Assembly: GCA_964023205.1 (NCBI GenBank) | Contig: OZ026835.1 | Coordinates: 38,289,083 to 38,353,082 of the forward strand | Direction: 5' to 3' | From: Lutraria lutraria | Lineage: Eukaryota > Mollusca > Bivalvia > Venerida > Mactridae | Length of the DNA stretch: 64,000 nucleotides | Shown here: piece by piece, positions 1 to 11,648 of the stretch | Numbering within the stretch: position 1 is the stretch's first letter | Layout: each line of letters starts with the position of its first letter | Program-made: the position numbers and the translations under genes | The notes under the pieces: model-generated | Databases searched by the model: none | Told to the model about the DNA's origin: nothing | The model's input: the letters and a program-made list of their open reading frames with translations, nothing else

Positions 1-1665
1 CCACCAATATCCCATAATTCTACAAAAAATGTTTTCTCTGAGGCTGTACCTGCCTTATATTCATGTAACTGAAACAGGATTCAGGAATATTATTCATCAA
101 CTATAAGAATCAAAGTCATTATACTGAATTAAATTTATTGTGGATGGTTAAATAGAGTAGAGAAAATCTAATTGGTAAGTTAATGACATGTCTCCTTTTT
201 TCTTGCATGATGTGTGACCATAATGTATAAAAAGGATTTCTGAAAAGAACTGGCATACTTTAGGAAATATACGCATAATAAATTTAAATAAAATTGAATA
301 ATGAAATTGTGATAGAAATGATGCAAAAAAACATAATTTTGATTTCAATTACCATATACAATGTAATATACACAAAAATAACTTATCTATGGTATGCTGC
401 AAAATAACTATACATCAATAGTAAGTAAAATGCATAAAAATACATTTGTACAATTGAAGCTACTGTTTAAAGTTCACATACCATATAAACACAACTACAT
501 TTTAACATAGTAATTAGTAGCAGGCGTTCACCAACAGTTTCAAATAAATATATATCAAGAGGTCAGCATCATTTACTTCAAAACATATTTTTGTGTTATT
601 TTTCATACCTTGACATCAACTGAGCATCCTATAGTCCAACTAGGATTTGTAGTTGGTTTATTGTGACACACAAGATGTACAAGTGAAGTCTTTCCAACAC
701 CTAAAAATACCAAAATATAGGCCTTAATTCATAATCCAGCACTAACATTTTGACTGTATAGTTGATTCAGAGACATAGATAACAGGGATAAGCAACTTCA
801 GTTATTTACCTATGTAATAACACATTGACTATTACTTTTCCCAAAAATTGCTGTTTTTGTAGCAAGTAAAACTTCTTATCTACTGATAGCACATGCATAA
901 AGTTTACATTTTCTGAAAGTTTATTGTTTAAACTACAGCTGCCGAATTTTTAACATATCTATTTTGACAGATAGTTTTATTACACCCATGTTTATACTAC
1001 CTACTAATGCCATCTTTTAAAAAAATATCTACTGACCAGTACCAATTCTTTTCAAGCCAATCACATTCTAGTGGATATAGCTAAAAATTAATATAGAAAA
1101 TATTATTTCCGGCCGAACCTTTCAGAAAATGTATAATTTATATATGTATGTTATTTGATTTTTAGGTTTTACTTGCTACAGAATTTACAAAATGATGTCA
1201 TGCATGATATTTTCAGTTGCCAATCTCTGTTATCTATGTCTCTGGTTGATTGCATGACTTATTTATCACACCATCAGAAACTGAGCAAGTGGCAGCTAGA
1301 GTACTGAGCAATTGGCAGAGTAGCCCTACTAATTCGGTACACAATTTACAATTCCTAACTGGTCACATCTCTGTTAGAATTTTCGAAAAAAATCGATATC
1401 TGAAAGGAAATAACTGTACGTACTAATGTTCAGTACACCTAAACTGATTTGACTTGTTTTAAATATTGTGTATCCGAATTAAGTGGTATCCGAATCACAT
1501 AATGTTTAGTAAAATATTACCCCGGTGAATATAACGCTCTGTCTGGTTATTTAAGATGATCTATACAAAGGAATAATTCGTATATATTCATTTAGGCAAC
1601 TGACAAGTAATTCACGTACCAGAGTCTCCAAGAACAAGAATTTTAACTTTGTCAATTCCTGCCAT
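1..1665 (-). CDS. RABL3: Rab-like protein 3, first three coding exons (partial)
   Basis: Small Ras-superfamily GTPase. Three exons read on the minus strand: 1620-1665 (ATG at 1663-1665), 609-700 and 1-68, the last cut by the window edge. Junctions follow GT-AG and keep frame (phase 1, then phase 0). Exon 1 gives [16 protein letters not shown] and exon 2 continues with [14 protein letters not shown], completing the P-loop GDSGVGKTS. Exon 2 ends [13 protein letters not shown] and exon 3 holds [10 protein letters not shown], the switch II region. NPSWT-GCSVDV and ELWD-GG are hallmarks of RABL3 rather than of canonical Rabs. The remaining C-terminal part lies left of the window. RABL3 is known as a regulator of prenylation and of lymphoid development in vertebrates; a role here is inferred from homology only. 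Intron 1 carries a 477-bp foldback element (768-1244). Confidence 0.9.
768..1244. mobile_element. Foldback element with 7-bp target duplication
   Basis: Ends are inverted: CAGAGACATAGATAACAG at 768-785 and its complement ending at 1244. Similarity continues inward past GCAACT, and a second inverted block (TGTAGCAAGTAAAAC and its complement) lies near 858 and 1165. Both ends are flanked flush by the direct repeat GTTGATT (761-767 and 1245-1251). No coding capacity is seen. It lies in RABL3 intron 1. Superfamily uncertain: hAT and P elements usually make 8-bp duplications. Confidence 0.8.
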
Positions 1666-2935
1666 GTCATCAAACGCTTGGTAAACAATTTCAAGCGTCT
1701 ACTAGAATTTAGGCGTAGAAAGACTAAATTTTAACACAACTTTCCGGGTGTCTTTCAAGTTTGAGTGAACCTTTTAACTTTTAATTTAAATACGCACATG
1801 TTAATATAGTCTTTCAATATTCAAGAGTGATCCTGTATAAAATGATGTACAAATATATTGGTTAGATTAGACTAAACAATACACACAAACAGAATACATA
1901 GTATACACATACATGTATCTATGATGGGATGCTGTGTACATTTATGGCATCCCTGATGTTGACATAAAATCAGGTAGTTTTATTTCATGATTAAACAACT
2001 TCGTAATATTTTTTTAATGAAATTAATATAACCAGACATTCTCTGATACAATGTTCATCATGAAGCAGATTCTCAAACATTTTCTAACGAACAGTATCAT
2101 CTCAAATGTAGTATATATCAGCCAGGACTTATGTACATACATATAAGTCCTTGATATCAACAATTCATGCAATTGTATAACTTCTCTCCTGGTAAAAGCC
2201 TCTATGAATTACAGTACTGACGTACGTGTATATTCGTTATATTATTTTATAATATCACCAACTACGACGCTCCTGCTTATTAACGGAGTATGAAGAACGA
2301 TAGTTTCACTGGTCTAATATTAAGCTGAGCCCACTAGATATACGCACGCACACATCAAGACTGCGCCTATTAATCTTTTTAAAAGGTTTTAAATGTAGTA
2401 TGTATACCGTCTGTTAGCATTTTGCGTTTCAATGACAGTTTCTGATTTTCCTTGTGGTATGATGGCAATATTACGTGTTTTGATTAATATAGATCTACTG
2501 CAATGAAGTTAATTAATTCCTAGTAAGTACATAGAGGATTATAACTTCATAATTATGCTGTAAACAGTATCATTTCCCGTAATTATTAAATAACTATTTA
2601 ACAACGGAAATATTTAGCACGTACATATTGGGTATTAAACCTTAAAAGGCTTTTAAAGGTGTTGATTATTCTTTGTTATAAATGACAAAATAAGGTTTGT
2701 TTGAAAGCTCGCTTTAATGCAGTGTGATCACACTTTCATGGTCCAAAGAACGGACTCTATACGATGTATCAATACAAAAGTAAATCTTTAACAAAAACAG
2801 CTTGTATTGCTGAAGTCTTAACTGTTAGACGAGTATTTCTGGAATAGTGTGGCTGTGTCTGGAGTAGAAACGCCACATTTTTATGGCTTCTGTGCATGCT
2901 TCTTTTAGTTCTGTTAATGTTGATAGACATTAAAT
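1666..2935. other. Divergent intergenic region RABL3 / receptor
   Basis: It must hold both promoters, as RABL3 is transcribed leftward and the receptor rightward. No convincing TATA box or CpG-rich stretch is seen. It contains a small palindromic insertion (2122-2153) and a second palindrome (GGATGC...GCATCC, about 1928-1956) whose right end CATCCCTG matches that of the 3.1 kb element further on. Confidence 0.5.
2122..2153. mobile_element. 32-bp palindromic micro-insertion
   Basis: The arms are CCAGGACTTAT (2122-2132) and ATAAGTCCTTG (2143-2153), complementary at 10 of 11 positions, with a 10-base loop. The flanks ATATCAG (2115-2121) and ATATCAA (2154-2160) look like a target duplication with one mismatch. 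The core AGGACTTAT is shared with the palindromes at 45914 and 46707. Confidence 0.55.
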
Positions 2936-4486
2936 ATGGCTGAGTCAACGGAACACAATTTAAGTGCTTTTTCTAATACAACACAAAGTTTGGGAATTAA
3001 TAATGGATTTAGTGATAATAAAAGTGTTGCTCAAATGTTTGCCTTCAACGAAGCGGATTTTCCGGTAGGAAGTTACGGACATATTCGGCACATGCTGTGG
3101 AGAGTTGTTGCTCCAATTATCATCATTCCTGGGACAGTGGGAAATCTTTTAACTATTTTAGTATTCCTGAGAAGCGGATTGAAAGTATCTTCGACTGCAT
3201 TATATTTATCGACACTCGCATTTTCAAACACCTTATTGTTGTGGTGTGCCCCATTTGGTACCTGGCTTAGATACACTTGGTCCGTAGACTTGCACGTGCT
3301 CGGTGAATATGGATGCAAGGCAAGACTACTGACGTCATCAACGTGCCTTCAGTTTTCTTCCTGGATATTAGTTGCTGTGACTATGGAAAGAGCTGTGAGT
3401 GTAGTTGTACCACTTAAAGCAAAGATATACTGCAGACCAAAAATCGCGGGAATCGTGATAGTTGTTACGCTCGTGCTGCTTCTCGGTTGCAGTGTTGCTA
3501 TATTCTTTTTTGGCGAAGTAAAGGGATACACCATCTTTGATGAAACGAATGAACTAGAATGTTCCTCAATAACTTTACATGAAACGCTGCTACATTCTAC
3601 TAATAACATTACAGGATTGGTAGATCTGTTTTTATCTTACGCGGCTCCATTTGTTTTCTTACTCGTAGGGAATACAGTCATCATAAGAGAAATTCACAGG
3701 TCAAGAAAAAGGCAGAGCTCATTACGACGGACACATTCATCCAGCTCCAAGCAGAAAAGTGTGCGCTCATTGACTGTATTAATGATAGTACTGTGCATCG
3801 TGTTTCTGTTGACTATGACACCGGTCTCTGTGTTCCAAATTTACTGCCCAATTCATTACAGTGATATCACAGAGTTAAAGAAAGCAGACATGGAATCTGC
3901 TTGGAAATCTTACCAATACTTGCTGTTACAGCAGACCATAGTTAAGCTTGTTAGGTACACAAATACGTCCTTTAATTTCGTTTTGTATGTTTTAAGTGGT
4001 TCAAAGTTTCGTGGACAGTTGAAATCAATGTGTTGTCGTAGAAAAAGACGAAAAAGCTCTGTCGTTAATAGATCCATATTTTCTGAAAGCAATAGTGGTA
4101 ATACCTCTCTTTCAAAATTGTGTAGCCGAAGTGTTCAAATCAAAGCCAGTGCTAGAACTAAGTCAATGACTAACTTTCAACAAACAAATAAATGGAAAGA
4201 AGGATTCTTGATTAAAAGAACTGAACAGGAAGGCATTATACAACAGTGCAATTTTGCTTTTATAGATGACTATGGTAGCTCAATTTCTTCTATATTATCA
4301 ACTGCTCAAGAAACATTTGATTCGGAAGATATGGACAATACATTTGATTCCATACACGAACCTTCACAACAAGTCAGTGAAGATCTGGTTTGTGGTCAAC
4401 AATCCAGTATGTATTCAGCATCTTCTATGTGTTTTAATACAGGACAAACAGAGAGAGATTTCAATGGTTTTATACTTTGGATGTAA
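2936..4486 (+). CDS. Intronless rhodopsin-class (class A) G protein-coupled receptor, peptide-receptor-like
   Basis: A 516-residue plasma-membrane receptor in one exon. The N-terminus (~50 residues) has Asn glycosylation sequons, then seven hydrophobic helices at roughly 54-78, 86-108, 128-150, 170-192, 226-250, 276-298 and 332-354. Family marks: GN (69-70) in helix 1, Cys127 at the top of helix 3 with Cys209 in loop 2 as the likely disulfide, MERA at the end of helix 3 (residues 150-153) in place of DRY, Pro296 in helix 6, and NFVLY (347-351) in helix 7 where NPxxY is usual. The normally conserved helix 2 Asp is Asn98. A CC pair follows at 366-367, then a Ser/Thr-rich tail of about 150 residues. 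The ligand is unknown; the pattern resembles invertebrate neuropeptide receptors. The ATG at 2936 precedes the helices with a reasonable N-terminus. A possible poly(A) signal AATAAA is at 5031-5036. Confidence 0.88.
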   Translation: MAESTEHNLSAFSNTTQSLGINNGFSDNKSVAQMFAFNEADFPVGSYGHIRHMLWRVVAPIIIIPGTVGNLLTILVFLRSGLKVSSTALYLSTLAFSNTLLLWCAPFGTWLRYTWSVDLHVLGEYGCKARLLTSSTCLQFSSWILVAVTMERAVSVVVPLKAKIYCRPKIAGIVIVVTLVLLLGCSVAIFFFGEVKGYTIFDETNELECSSITLHETLLHSTNNITGLVDLFLSYAAPFVFLLVGNTVIIREIHRSRKRQSSLRRTHSSSSKQKSVRSLTVLMIVLCIVFLLTMTPVSVFQIYCPIHYSDITELKKADMESAWKSYQYLLLQQTIVKLVRYTNTSFNFVLYVLSGSKFRGQLKSMCCRRKRRKSSVVNRSIFSESNSGNTSLSKLCSRSVQIKASARTKSMTNFQQTNKWKEGFLIKRTEQEGIIQQCNFAFIDDYGSSISSILSTAQETFDSEDMDNTFDSIHEPSQQVSEDLVCGQQSSMYSASSMCFNTGQTERDFNGFILWM

Positions 4487-5030
4487 ATTATGATTTTACC
4501 TTGGTGGAATTTTATTGTGTAATGAACTTAGCGAGTTTTAATGTGCAATTATCTTGGTAATTTTACATGAATATATATTTACGAATGTATCAAAAGATGC
4601 ATTTTTATTTTAAAACATTTCAGTGAAAAGACACATAGCCAACTACAAAGTACATCAAATCCAGTATTTGAAGACTATTCTTAATGTTTTAGAAACCTGA
4701 AAATGATTCCTGGCCGATTTTGAATTATGGTTAAAAAATGTTAATATCTGAATCAGAAATATCATTATTTGTCTTTTTAGTTATGTGGTGTCTGTTTGCA
4801 AGTTGACTTGAGTTTACACTTGTCTCTATATATATTAATGTTCTTCGACGAAAAACTTACATTTGTTTACTCGACTTAATTACAAAGAGCATCATCCAAA
4901 TTATACTGTATAGTATAGGTCTTTGTCCAAATTGAAGCAATTTCATAAATTTATTATTAAACTGTTGGCAAGTTTTTATTCATTTGAAGTTTTAAATCAA
5001 ACTTACTGCCAACAACTTTTATGTCTGTAA

Positions 5031-5036
5031 AATAAA
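5031..5036 (+). terminator. Candidate poly(A) signal of the class A receptor
   Basis: AATAAA, 545 bases after the receptor stop codon. Placement is by motif only. Confidence 0.35.
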
Positions 5037-5506
5037 ATCTTATCAAGATAAACAATAGACTTGTTGTACACTATTTGATAGTTGATAAATATTTTACATT
5101 TTATCATATGGAGCATTATGATTATTACAAGAATGTTGTGGAATGAAAGTACCAGTAACCAGTTTCTTCAAACATGTTCTGTTCACAAATGATCATTATA
5201 TTCAGTACAGAGTTACTTCACAAAATTCAAGTCAATAATTTTATAAATGATTTTTTACATAATTATGTGACTACAAACCAATCCATGGTGTGTTGTAATA
5301 TACATACATAAATTTAGTAAGAAAAGAGTCATTAGACACAGAATTAAAATGTAAATTTAATGTTTGCTACATACAAAGAACACAGCAGAACATACTTTCA
5401 TTTGCTAGTAAACACACACATATGGTTAGATAAACACACATACAAATATACACAATTGAAACACAGTCAATCACCACAAATAAGGTTGTGCATGGTATGG
5501 CTACAG

Positions 5507-5577
5507 TAGTGGTCAAGTAGTTAGTGCGCTGGACTTGTAACCTGGCGATCCTAGTTTGAATCCAGGTCATATCACAT
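5507..5577 (+). repeat. tRNA-derived SINE head
   Basis: The A-box-like GTGGTCAAGTAGTTAGTGCG is followed by the B-box-like GTTTGAATCC, about 30 bases apart, as in tRNA-derived SINEs. A related copy with GCGCTGGACTTGTAACCTGG lies near 63120. Confidence 0.6.
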
Positions 5578-8073
5578 CCTTTTATGAAAAATTAACCAAA
5601 AAATCGATTTTCATCCTTTGTGCAAGGTATCTTGGCATTTCTATATAGTAAATAAACATTTATTGAGATAGAATTACACAAATTATGACAACTGTGATGC
5701 TGAAGATTATGATGAAATTTAAGATCATACACTATATAGTATTAACACAATAATATTATCTCGTAATTATCATATATACTGCAGCCTACAGAACTGATAT
5801 GTACTTCCATTAACTTTGGTAAAATAATATTTGATTATTACATGCATTACAACTAAAGAAAAAGGTTTTCACAAAACTAATTCAATTACATGTACAATGT
5901 ATTGCACTTTTAACAATTCAGTTAGTGTACACAATATTTGGTCAATAACAAATAAAAATATTGTTTTATATAAAACATGTATGAGATCAGCATAACATAA
6001 AATTTACAACTAAAGTGAACTTCATCATCTATTTTGTTGAAATTACATTACAAAGAAATTCGGTGTATCAGTCAATATACTGAAATTATACTTCGGCATC
6101 AATCAAAAGTATGTGTAGACCTTTAGTAACATAAGAACAGAGATTAAACCTATTGACATCAAACATGAAAAAAACTTAAAGTCTTTTTGTATATTTTATT
6201 GTTGAAAGTGACATTTAACATTTATTAGCAAGACAGGCGACATCAACAATACAAAAGCTCAAGTTTACTACAGGTATATAGTTTTATACTTACACCTCAG
6301 TAACTCTATGTGAAGTTACATAATTAAATAATCTGTTTACACGACTCTGTCTGATCAAGACTTACACAGATATTGAAACGATTTGTGCACTGTGAAAAAA
6401 TATTTATCAACACAGATAAAATTATTGACAAAGCCACCATTGAAATTCTGTAAGAAAACATAATATGCAGTAACCTGACAAATAAAATAGCATTAGTATA
6501 GTGTATACTTCAAGCATTACATGTCGGTATTTTACACATCAAAATATATTATCATAAATCATTATTTTACAGGTATATCTTAGCTATGGTAACAATTCTT
6601 ATACAAAAAGGGCACACCATCCTTTGTTAGTGAAGAAAAAATGTTATTTTCAATCCATTTTATAAGATAATATTGCCAGCAGGTAAAGGTAACTTTTTGA
6701 AATTATCTATACAATTCTAATTTAACCCAACATTATTTTAGTGAGATTCACATTATTAGAACAGACAAACTATGCCCTAAATACCTATTACAAGATCCAT
6801 GAACCTTAAATGCCCATTAGCTTTTTGAATTTAGTAATACAGAACGATAGATAAAATGATTGTAAAATATAAGAAATAATTTCATTTGCTCTAAAACAAT
6901 ATTTACATTAATGCCTTCCTTTAGCCAGATCTCGTAAAAATGTTGTCAGATGCTTTTTCTTATTTCTTTGCAATATCATTGAAAAAATACTGTACTTCAT
7001 GATTAAAAAGAAAATTTCAGACTCTTTATTGAAAGTAAAATCAATTTCACTGATAAGACATCTTTCTAGGTAAAATAAGACCTACTTTAATTCTAACATC
7101 CAAAGGCTAATGGGGTTTTGATCTTTATACACAGTAAATAATCATATATACATGTTAATACATAGGTTTACAAGAATCAAGACAAGTATGTACTGGTATG
7201 TACCAAACTGACTAAAGTACTCAATCTTCCTTACGGCAAGCGTAGTGGGTTGGAGGATATGATTTTAATCAGATTGCGGTATGTACTATAAACATCTATG
7301 ATACAAATGTACACTTTGGTGGAAGACAATTAAACCAAGGTGACTTGAGATTAGTCTCAAAACTCAAAACCTCACATACATGTTATATATAAATATATAA
7401 GTCCTTTAAAGTTTCTAAATTAATTATCATAAAATAATGATGACATAATCCATACTTTAATTTGTCAACACAGTAAGTATTGAACATTAAACAGTGATAT
7501 CAACCAAAATATTAAGAGAATGTAATTGAGATTGGAGCTGTGAGACTGATCTCAAACTTGATAATCTTGGACCCATGTGTCTCAATCTAGTAAAAACCAC
7601 AGGGATAAGAGTTGTGAAGAGTTCTCACAATTAACTTGAGTATGAGAAAATTCTGAGAAGATTATTATATTAAATAACACTGATCTCTTTCTGATCAATC
7701 TTCAGTGAGATTTTATGCTATAAGATCTGTAATTCATCTAAAATCTCAATAAACCAGATAAACAATTTAATCATGCCAAAACCATGACATGTAGATATTT
7801 ATGGCTAAGATTGCCTCAGTTCATAGTGAAGTAACAACTATATTTCACCGGTAACAACTTAAGAATGTAGAAGTAAATTTAACATACAACACCCAAAAAA
7901 TCTATCCAAATTTCTACTGCAAATACCAAAAGCAAATGAATCAACTACATCTCAAAACCTGGACTGACTATTGACTAACATGTTATATGTCAAATTGTGA
8001 ATAGTCTTTGTGATCAGTTGCAAGCTGGTCAGTCAGTATAACCATACATGTACATGTGTATATATACATTTTG

Positions 8074-8231
8074 TAGAGTCAAACCTGTGATAGAGTCCAC
8101 CTCCAAAAAAAGGCAATTTTATTAAGACATTTATTATTAAGAACAAAATGACCACCAAATAAAGTCCACCTGTCAATAATGACCACATTTTGTCTTTTCC
8201 TAGGGTGGCCTTTGTTATATATTTGACTGTA
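8074..8231. mobile_element. MITE family A, copy 1
   Basis: TA-flanked element of about 160 bp with inverted ends (AGTCAAACCTGTGA ... TTTGACTGTA). The interior has the family's GTCCACCTGTCAATAA and TGGCCTTTGTTA blocks. The ends resemble pogo/Tigger-type Tc1-mariner MITEs. Confidence 0.65.
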
Positions 8232-8254
8232 TAATATATATATATATATTAATA

Positions 8255-8326
8255 TACAGTAGAATCCCTGAAAACCAGACTTTTGGCCAGGTTTGAAAGA
8301 AGTCCAGTTTTGAGGGGTAAACTGTA
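8255..8326. mobile_element. MITE family C, short copy
   Basis: 72-bp element from TACAGTAGAATCCCTG to AAACTGTA, with the internal inverted motif CCAGACTTTT / AGTCCAGTTTTG. It lies 24 bp after a family A copy. Confidence 0.6.
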
Positions 8327-9605
8327 TTAAACACAAGATAATAGGTTGATAAAACATCATGTACACACAAGGAGATATGAGAGATGTGGTGAATACAAAG
8401 TTAGTTACCACAGACATCACAGTTTTAATCAAATAACATTATTTTCTTCCTTTTTTACACAAATAACAGTAACAAAACACACACACACACACCAAAAAAA
8501 AACGCACTTCATATTCAAAAATGGAAAAAAAACATTACAATACTTTTTACTTAAGGTATGGATTGTGTTACTGGTACATTATTCAGCAACAAAATTGGAA
8601 TGATAATTATAAATGTGTCCCAAACAACAGTCTTGGTACAAATAAAAGAACAAAGTTAAATAAAAAGCAACACAATCATGATTATTGTTTTTGGTTTAAA
8701 TTTCACTGTAAGAAAGCCAGGTAAGGGACAATTACTGGTAGAAAGCTAATGGCCAATTTGAGTACCGGTAATTAAAATCATAATATAGCAAAGAACACCA
8801 AATGGGTATCATTGTCAGTGAAACTTTGTTCCCAAAATAAACATCATAGTGAGACTTTGGTCAGTGGAAAATTTAATGATAACAAAACAATACGAGTATA
8901 TCAATTTACAAAATGTGTATCTACATTCTAGCTAGCAATGACTGACAGATACATTGATAATTTTAATTAGTTTATTTATCTGTTGTTTAAAGGCCCATTC
9001 GACGACTATGATCTCACACATAATTCTAAAGCTTAGATGATCAAAAACAAGACAAACCATATTAATCAAAAACAAATTTATAAATCTATCTATTACAGAT
9101 AACAACCTAAATCAGACAGATTATTTAATATGACCGTTTATACAAGTATGAAGGGAGCTAATAAGAATAAACTCAGCGATTAATGAGAGGTACCCCCTAC
9201 AGTAATAGGATAAAAAAGACATCGAGAATAAAAAAGAAAAACACATTTTTTTGTAAGTTAAATGAACAACATTATAAAACCAAAAAATATCATCTTTATG
9301 AAAATAAATTTGACCAGATCTATCATAAAATAATACTGAACAAATCTTTCTTTGCAAGGAAATATTGGCATTTAAAACTTAAAATATACTCCTAGCCAAG
9401 ATCTAATTAAAGTTCATTTGAACAAAATTAATTACAAACAGTACACTTACATCACACAAAAGATAAAAATTATGTAAGTTAATAAAAACATTTTAAAAAG
9501 TCATCAATTCATTCCCTAATGATATTGTATTAATGATCTAAATGCAGTGAACTAAAAAAATGCCTTTTGAAGTATACATTCAGAATCCCAAATACAAAAC
9601 AAACA

Positions 9606-9785
9606 TACAATACAACCTCTCCAGAGCAGCCCTCTCTTGAGCAACAACCTCCCGTCAACAACAGAATGATTTGTTCCCACTACACAAATTATCTACTAAT
9701 TTAACCTCTCTAGTGCAAAATCCTCTCAACAACAACATAATTTTGCTACTCCCAGAGGGTGTTGCTTTGGAGAAGTTGCACTGTA
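9606..9785. mobile_element. MITE family B, copy 1
   Basis: 180-bp TA-flanked element. The left end is TACAATACAACCTCTCCAGA and the right end complements TACAGTGCAACTTCTCC. The interior has CTCTCTTGAGCAACAACCTC and AACAACATAATTTTGCTACT, both shared with the copies at 14563 and 18200. Confidence 0.7.
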
Positions 9786-10304
9786 TTTAAATTGGAGTAA
9801 CAGTAACCTAGTTAAACAAGAATAAAACAACAACAATTCACCATAATATAAATAAATTTAGTATGACCAGCAGTACAATTTAAGTACCATTGGAATAACC
9901 ATACCAAATATTGATTGCACTCCAATTAATTGGTTTCTTTGTCATGTAAAAATATACAGAAAAATCCAAGTTATACAAAAAATTAATACATAGATCAACT
10001 ACTGCTATTTATTCATTTATCTATCTATTTCATCAATTCATAGATAAACAAATAATTATAAACAATACAAATTTAACAAAGTTATGTCAAAACAGTTATT
10101 TTAAGACTTACATGAAAAATAAATAACATTCAGGAAATCATACAAAATTTTCAATAATCTGTACACGAAAATACATATTTAAAAGTGTATTTTCCATTTC
10201 CTAAAATTTGAGAAACAATTTTCGTAAGAAAATCAGCTGTTCGTGCAGATATAAATTAAAGCTAAACAATGTTTATTCACTAGAAGTCAATTGTCTATGT
10301 CAGG

Positions 10305-10425
10305 TATCAGAAACTGAAATTCCCAGAAAATCGGACAATTTTCTAAGTCCTATCTTTTCAGATTTTACAAAACTGGACTTTTTGCCCAGTCCGGAAAGGG
10401 TCCAGTTTTGAGCAGTTTTACTGTA
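10305..10425. mobile_element. MITE family C, copy 2
   Basis: The right end TCCAGTTTTGAGCAGTTTTA reaches ACTGTA, and the left end is degenerate (TATCAGAAACTG). It shares the AACTGGACTTTTTGCCCAGT block with the copy at 8255. Confidence 0.5.
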
Positions 10426-10717
10426 TATAACTTTCTTTATATAACACAGTATGTACGATGAAAGTGAAAGAAGTACATACATTTTGTATACACAGTATCC
10501 AGACAGATATAAACATCTCATACCAATGGCATAAAACTTTAATCAGCCACAAATGAAATGCCTATGTATGATCTAAATCACATTTCAAGAATATTGGCAA
10601 ACATCAGAATTTTTTTTTTTTTTTCATGAATTTGTGTCATTGTCGTTATGGTAAATATATGTAAATAATAAAAAATGCTCGCACTACTACAAACTGTAAC
10701 AACATGTATAAACACAA

Positions 10718-10895
10718 TACAGTATAATCCATGGAAACCGGACCCCTCCCAGACCAAGCAAAATGTCCGGTTTTCTGAGAATATCGGTTTTCAGAGAACG
10801 TTTGATGAATTCCAGAAAAAAAAAAGAATTTGAAATTTGTCCAATACTCTGAGAATTCTGGTTTTTGGAGTCCTGTTTTCATGGGTTTTCCTGTA
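10718..10895. mobile_element. MITE family C, copy 3
   Basis: 178-bp element starting TACAGTATAATCCATGGAAA and ending with the complementary TTTTCATGGGTTTTCCTGTA. It has internal GGACCCC / GAGTCC arms. Confidence 0.6.
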
Positions 10896-11502
10896 CAAAG
10901 CTCTAAACTCAATACTCTATAACTATAAGACCAACAATTTTGATTTAATATCTTCATGGCTTCATCCTCCATGAATACAATCACTGTGAATGATAACAAA
11001 ACAGGAATAATAAAAATGTCAATAATTCAGGACTAGATCTATACATGACTTTTACCAACCTATCAGCAATAACCTCAATCTCAATATGTTAAGCCATTTT
11101 GGATTGTGACCTAAAATTTGGAAGCAGGTTGTAAAAACAGACCCTTCAATGTTTTGTTGATGCGCGCACTGAAGAGCTACCAGGCAAAACATGTATGCAT
11201 TATTTGAGTATTAAACACCATTTTAAGAGGCATTCTGATTTAATTCAATTTTTCATATATAAATAAGCTGAGGTCTACATGGGGGCAAGTTAATTCACAG
11301 AAAGGTGGCCTACACGGTCAAGTGGTTTTGGTCTCGGACTAGTGATTACTTGCCACTGACAGCTGTGAACTTATATCCCAAAAGACACTGGCTGTTTGTG
11401 AGAAATTTAACCACAACAAAATAAATGCATAGACTGCAAATGAATGATCAGGAGAAATCACTAAATAGCAACTGATGTAAATTACATTATAAGAACAATG
11501 TT

Positions 11503-11508
11503 TTTATT
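11503..11508 (-). terminator. Candidate poly(A) signal of the glutamate carrier
   Basis: AATAAA on the minus strand, about 140 bases beyond the carrier stop codon. Confidence 0.4.
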
Positions 11509-11648
11509 AATAAAACCCGCAATGTGTGTATCTTTAATGCCTTAAGCAATGTAAAATTGTGACTCTAGAAATTTGACAACAAAAACAAGTGAAAATTAGT
11601 GATTCAAACTGGTTAAAATAAATATTCTTGTAGATAGAAGGGAAAGAG

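Larger units (their letters stand above)
4487..11502. other. Long AT-rich intergenic region
   Basis: No coding exon is recognised on either strand. The first ~550 bases are probably the receptor's 3' UTR. The rest holds a tRNA-like SINE (5507-5577), MITEs at 8074, 8255, 9606, 10305 and 10718, an (AT)n tract near 8234, an (AC)n tract near 8478 and a poly-T tract near 10611. A tRNA-like box sequence (GGTCAAGTGGTTTTGGTCTC) lies near 11318. Confidence 0.6.
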
